Assembly: GCA_030599175.1 (NCBI GenBank)
Contig: JAUVON010000153.1
Span: 1 to 6,821, forward strand
Origin: Desulfobulbaceae bacterium
GTDB taxonomy: Bacteria > Desulfobacterota > Desulfobulbia > Desulfobulbales > Desulfocapsaceae
Direction of reading: 5' to 3'
DNA length: 6,821 nucleotides
Shown: positions 4,990-6,821 of the stretch, piece by piece
Numbering within the stretch: position 1 is the first letter of the stretch
Layout of the letters: each line of letters begins with the position of its first letter
Notes under the pieces: generated by a model
What the model was told of the DNA's origin: nothing
The model's input: only the letters and a program-made list of their open reading frames with translations
The model's database searches: none
Made by a program: the position numbers and the translations under genes

Positions 4990-6690
4990 ATGGCTCAGCG
5001 AATTACCATTGATCCAATTACCAGGATCGAGGGTCACTTAAGAATAGATGTTGAAGTGGATGGGGGAGAGATCACTAAAGCATGGTCCTCCGGCCAGATG
5101 TTTCGCGGACTGGAAAATATCCTTAAAGGCCGCGACCCCAGGGATGCCTGGCTTTTTACCCAGCGTATCTGCGGTGTCTGTACCACCGTTCATGCCCTTG
5201 CTTCGGTTCGCGCCGTTGAAAATGCACTTGGACTTGCAATCCCACTGAACGCCCAGCTGGTTCGTAATATGGTCCAGTCACTCCACTGTCTGCATGACCA
5301 TATCGTTCATTTTTATGCCCTTTCCGCCTTAGACTGGGTAGATGTAGTTTCGGCGCTGGACGCAGACCCGGTTGCCACCGCAAAACTTGCCGACAGTCTC
5401 TCCGACTGGCCCGGCAACAGCCCGAAACGTTTTGTGGCGGTAAAAGATAAACTTAAAGCTCTTGTTGCAAGCGGTCAACTGGGACCGTTCGCCAACGCCT
5501 ACTGGGGTCACTCTGCCATGAAACTGCCGCCAGAGGCAAACCTTATGGCGGTATCCCATTATCTTGAAGCTCTTGATTATCAGCGAAAAGCTACTCAGGC
5601 ACTGGCAATCATCGGCGGCAAAAACCCGCATATCCAGAATTTTTCTGTTGGTGGTGTAACCACTAACCTCAACCCGGATAATGAGACCGCCGTCACCATG
5701 GAACGTCTCTTCTATATCAAGCAGCTGGTATCAGAAGTCAGAGATTTCGTCAACATGGTCTACGTCACCGATGTCGTGGCGGTTGGAGCTCTCTATAAAG
5801 AATGGCTTCCGTATGGTGCAGGGGTTACCAACTACCTTGCAGCCCCGGATATGTTTACTGATGCTGCTGGTACCAAGGCTGATCTTCCCGGCGGCACCAT
5901 TTTTGGTGGCGACCTGGGAACAGTGAAGCCCATCGTCGGCCTTGATGATTCTTATTTCAAAGAAAACGTAGAAGAGTCGATTGCCCGCTCCTGGTACGAT
6001 GGGGACTGGTCCAAGCATCCCTGGGAATCAAGCACTGACCCCAAATATTCCGATTTTGAGGATGAAGGCCGCTACTCATGGATGAAAGCACCACGATTCC
6101 AGGGTAAACCAATGCAGGTCGGACCTCTTGCCCAGATGGTAGTGGGCTATGCCCAGGGTCATAAGCTGACAGTCAAAAGTGTAAATGCTGTTCTTGATCG
6201 TATCAGTGCAGTGGCAGGAGTCAAAGTCGGACCTGAAATTCTCCACTCCACAATTGGGCGGCATGCGGCACGGGCAGTCCGGGCATCGATGATGGCTGAT
6301 CTTGCCCTCGATCACTGGGAGCTGCTTGTCAATAACATCGGCTCCGGTGACCTTGAGATCTTCAACCCGCCTACATTCCCGAAAGGTGAACAGCGCGGTG
6401 TTGGTGTACACGAGGCTCCAAGGGGTATCCTTTCACACTGGATTGTTATTCAGGACGGCAAGATCAAAAACTACCAGTGTGTGGTTCCCTCCACCTGGAA
6501 TGCAGGACCTCGCGATGCAGCTGGTCAACTTGGACCGTACGAAGCTTCTCTTATGGGCAATCCGATTGCTGATCCGGAAAGACCTCTTGAGGTGCTTCGC
6601 ACTATCCATTCATTTGACCCGTGTATTGCCTGCGCTGTCCATATGCTGGACCCCGAAGGTAAGGAAGTTGTGAAAGTCAAAGCTCTGTAA
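4990..6690 (+). CDS. [NiFe] hydrogenase large (catalytic) subunit, HybC-like
   Basis: Holds the Ni-Fe(CN)2CO site that splits H2 into protons and electrons. From the ATG at 4990 it has 566 residues, close to the 567 of E. coli HybC, which it resembles throughout. N-terminal ITIDPITRIEGH (5-16) includes the conserved Glu14. The L1 motif RICGVC gives C61 and C64; the L2 motif DPCIACAVH gives C545 and C548, completing the four nickel/iron ligands. EAPRG (475-479) carries the active-site Arg478. Fifteen residues follow His551, matching the peptide that a dedicated endopeptidase (HyaD/HybD type) removes after nickel insertion. There is no signal peptide, so it is expected to be co-exported with the Tat-bearing small subunit. 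A cytochrome b gene follows 13 bp later. Selenocysteine is not used: the ligand codons are ordinary TGC or TGT. Maturation genes are not in the window. Confidence 0.97.
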   Translation: MAQRITIDPITRIEGHLRIDVEVDGGEITKAWSSGQMFRGLENILKGRDPRDAWLFTQRICGVCTTVHALASVRAVENALGLAIPLNAQLVRNMVQSLHCLHDHIVHFYALSALDWVDVVSALDADPVATAKLADSLSDWPGNSPKRFVAVKDKLKALVASGQLGPFANAYWGHSAMKLPPEANLMAVSHYLEALDYQRKATQALAIIGGKNPHIQNFSVGGVTTNLNPDNETAVTMERLFYIKQLVSEVRDFVNMVYVTDVVAVGALYKEWLPYGAGVTNYLAAPDMFTDAAGTKADLPGGTIFGGDLGTVKPIVGLDDSYFKENVEESIARSWYDGDWSKHPWESSTDPKYSDFEDEGRYSWMKAPRFQGKPMQVGPLAQMVVGYAQGHKLTVKSVNAVLDRISAVAGVKVGPEILHSTIGRHAARAVRASMMADLALDHWELLVNNIGSGDLEIFNPPTFPKGEQRGVGVHEAPRGILSHWIVIQDGKIKNYQCVVPSTWNAGPRDAAGQLGPYEASLMGNPIADPERPLEVLRTIHSFDPCIACAVHMLDPEGKEVVKVKAL

Positions 6691-6703
6691 TGGAGGAAAT
6701 ATA

Positions 6704-6821
6704 ATGGCAACATATGAGAAACATCATTGCTGGAGCATACTGCTTCGGCTCTTCCACTGGATGTTTGTACTGTCCATCATTTCTCTTGTAACGACAGGGT
6801 TCTATATCAATAATCCGTGGA
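6704..6821 (+). CDS. b-type cytochrome subunit of the hydrogenase, N-terminal fragment
   Basis: Thirty-nine codons are visible before the window ends. They read as a short polar start, then RLFHW (residues 15-19) and a hydrophobic segment ending TTGFYINNPW. This fits the first transmembrane helix of Ni/Fe-hydrogenase b-type cytochrome subunits, which typically begin with an R-x-x-HW block followed by a TG-F/Y-I-x-x-P turn; His18 is a likely haem ligand. The family passes electrons from the hydrogenase small subunit to the quinone pool. GGAGG (6692-6696) sits seven bases before the ATG, and only 13 bp separate it from the large subunit, so it belongs to the same operon. Another dihaem cytochrome b of the same superfamily cannot be excluded from so short a piece. 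Confidence 0.8.
   Translation, partial: MATYEKHHCWSILLRLFHWMFVLSIISLVTTGFYINNPW

Overview
The window looks like ordinary chromosome from an anaerobic, respiratory bacterium. It has moderate GC, long gene-like ORFs with Shine-Dalgarno sites, and a membrane-anchored uptake [NiFe] hydrogenase. The best guess is a Desulfobacterota (deltaproteobacterial, sulfate-reducer-like) genome. This rests on the cysteine-rich HisRS variant, the PcnB-type poly(A) polymerase and the hydrogenase gene order. It is inference from remembered family resemblance, not from a search.

Layout. Positions 1-872 (minus strand) hold the N-terminal 290 codons of histidyl-tRNA synthetase (hisS), which runs off the left edge. 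A 271-bp divergent intergenic region follows, with one sigma70-like promoter candidate facing each way. Rightward from 1144 lies a two-gene unit: an FMN-dependent oxidoreductase of the nitronate monooxygenase/FabK-like family (1144-2130) and, 18 bp later, a PcnB-type poly(A) polymerase (2149-3522). A 311-bp gene-free stretch (3523-3833) carries a perfect 11-bp inverted repeat followed by a T-rich tract. This separates that unit from a hydrogenase operon.

The hydrogenase operon reads small subunit with Tat signal and C-terminal membrane anchor (3834-4919), large catalytic subunit (4990-6690), then a b-type cytochrome subunit cut by the right edge (6704 onward). Together these would form a periplasm-facing, membrane-bound H2-oxidising complex: NiFe site in the large subunit, three Fe-S clusters in the small subunit, then haem b and quinone. 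The large subunit keeps the four nickel cysteines and a 15-residue C-terminal maturation peptide after the final histidine. The small subunit lacks the CTCC motif of O2-tolerant enzymes, so a standard O2-sensitive enzyme is expected.

No tRNA, rRNA, CRISPR array, insertion sequence or phage gene was recognised. I found no convincing undescribed system. The second-look items are modest: cysteine clusters in HisRS and in the oxidoreductase, several inverted repeats in control regions, and an in-frame 18-bp tandem duplication in the hydrogenase membrane anchor.
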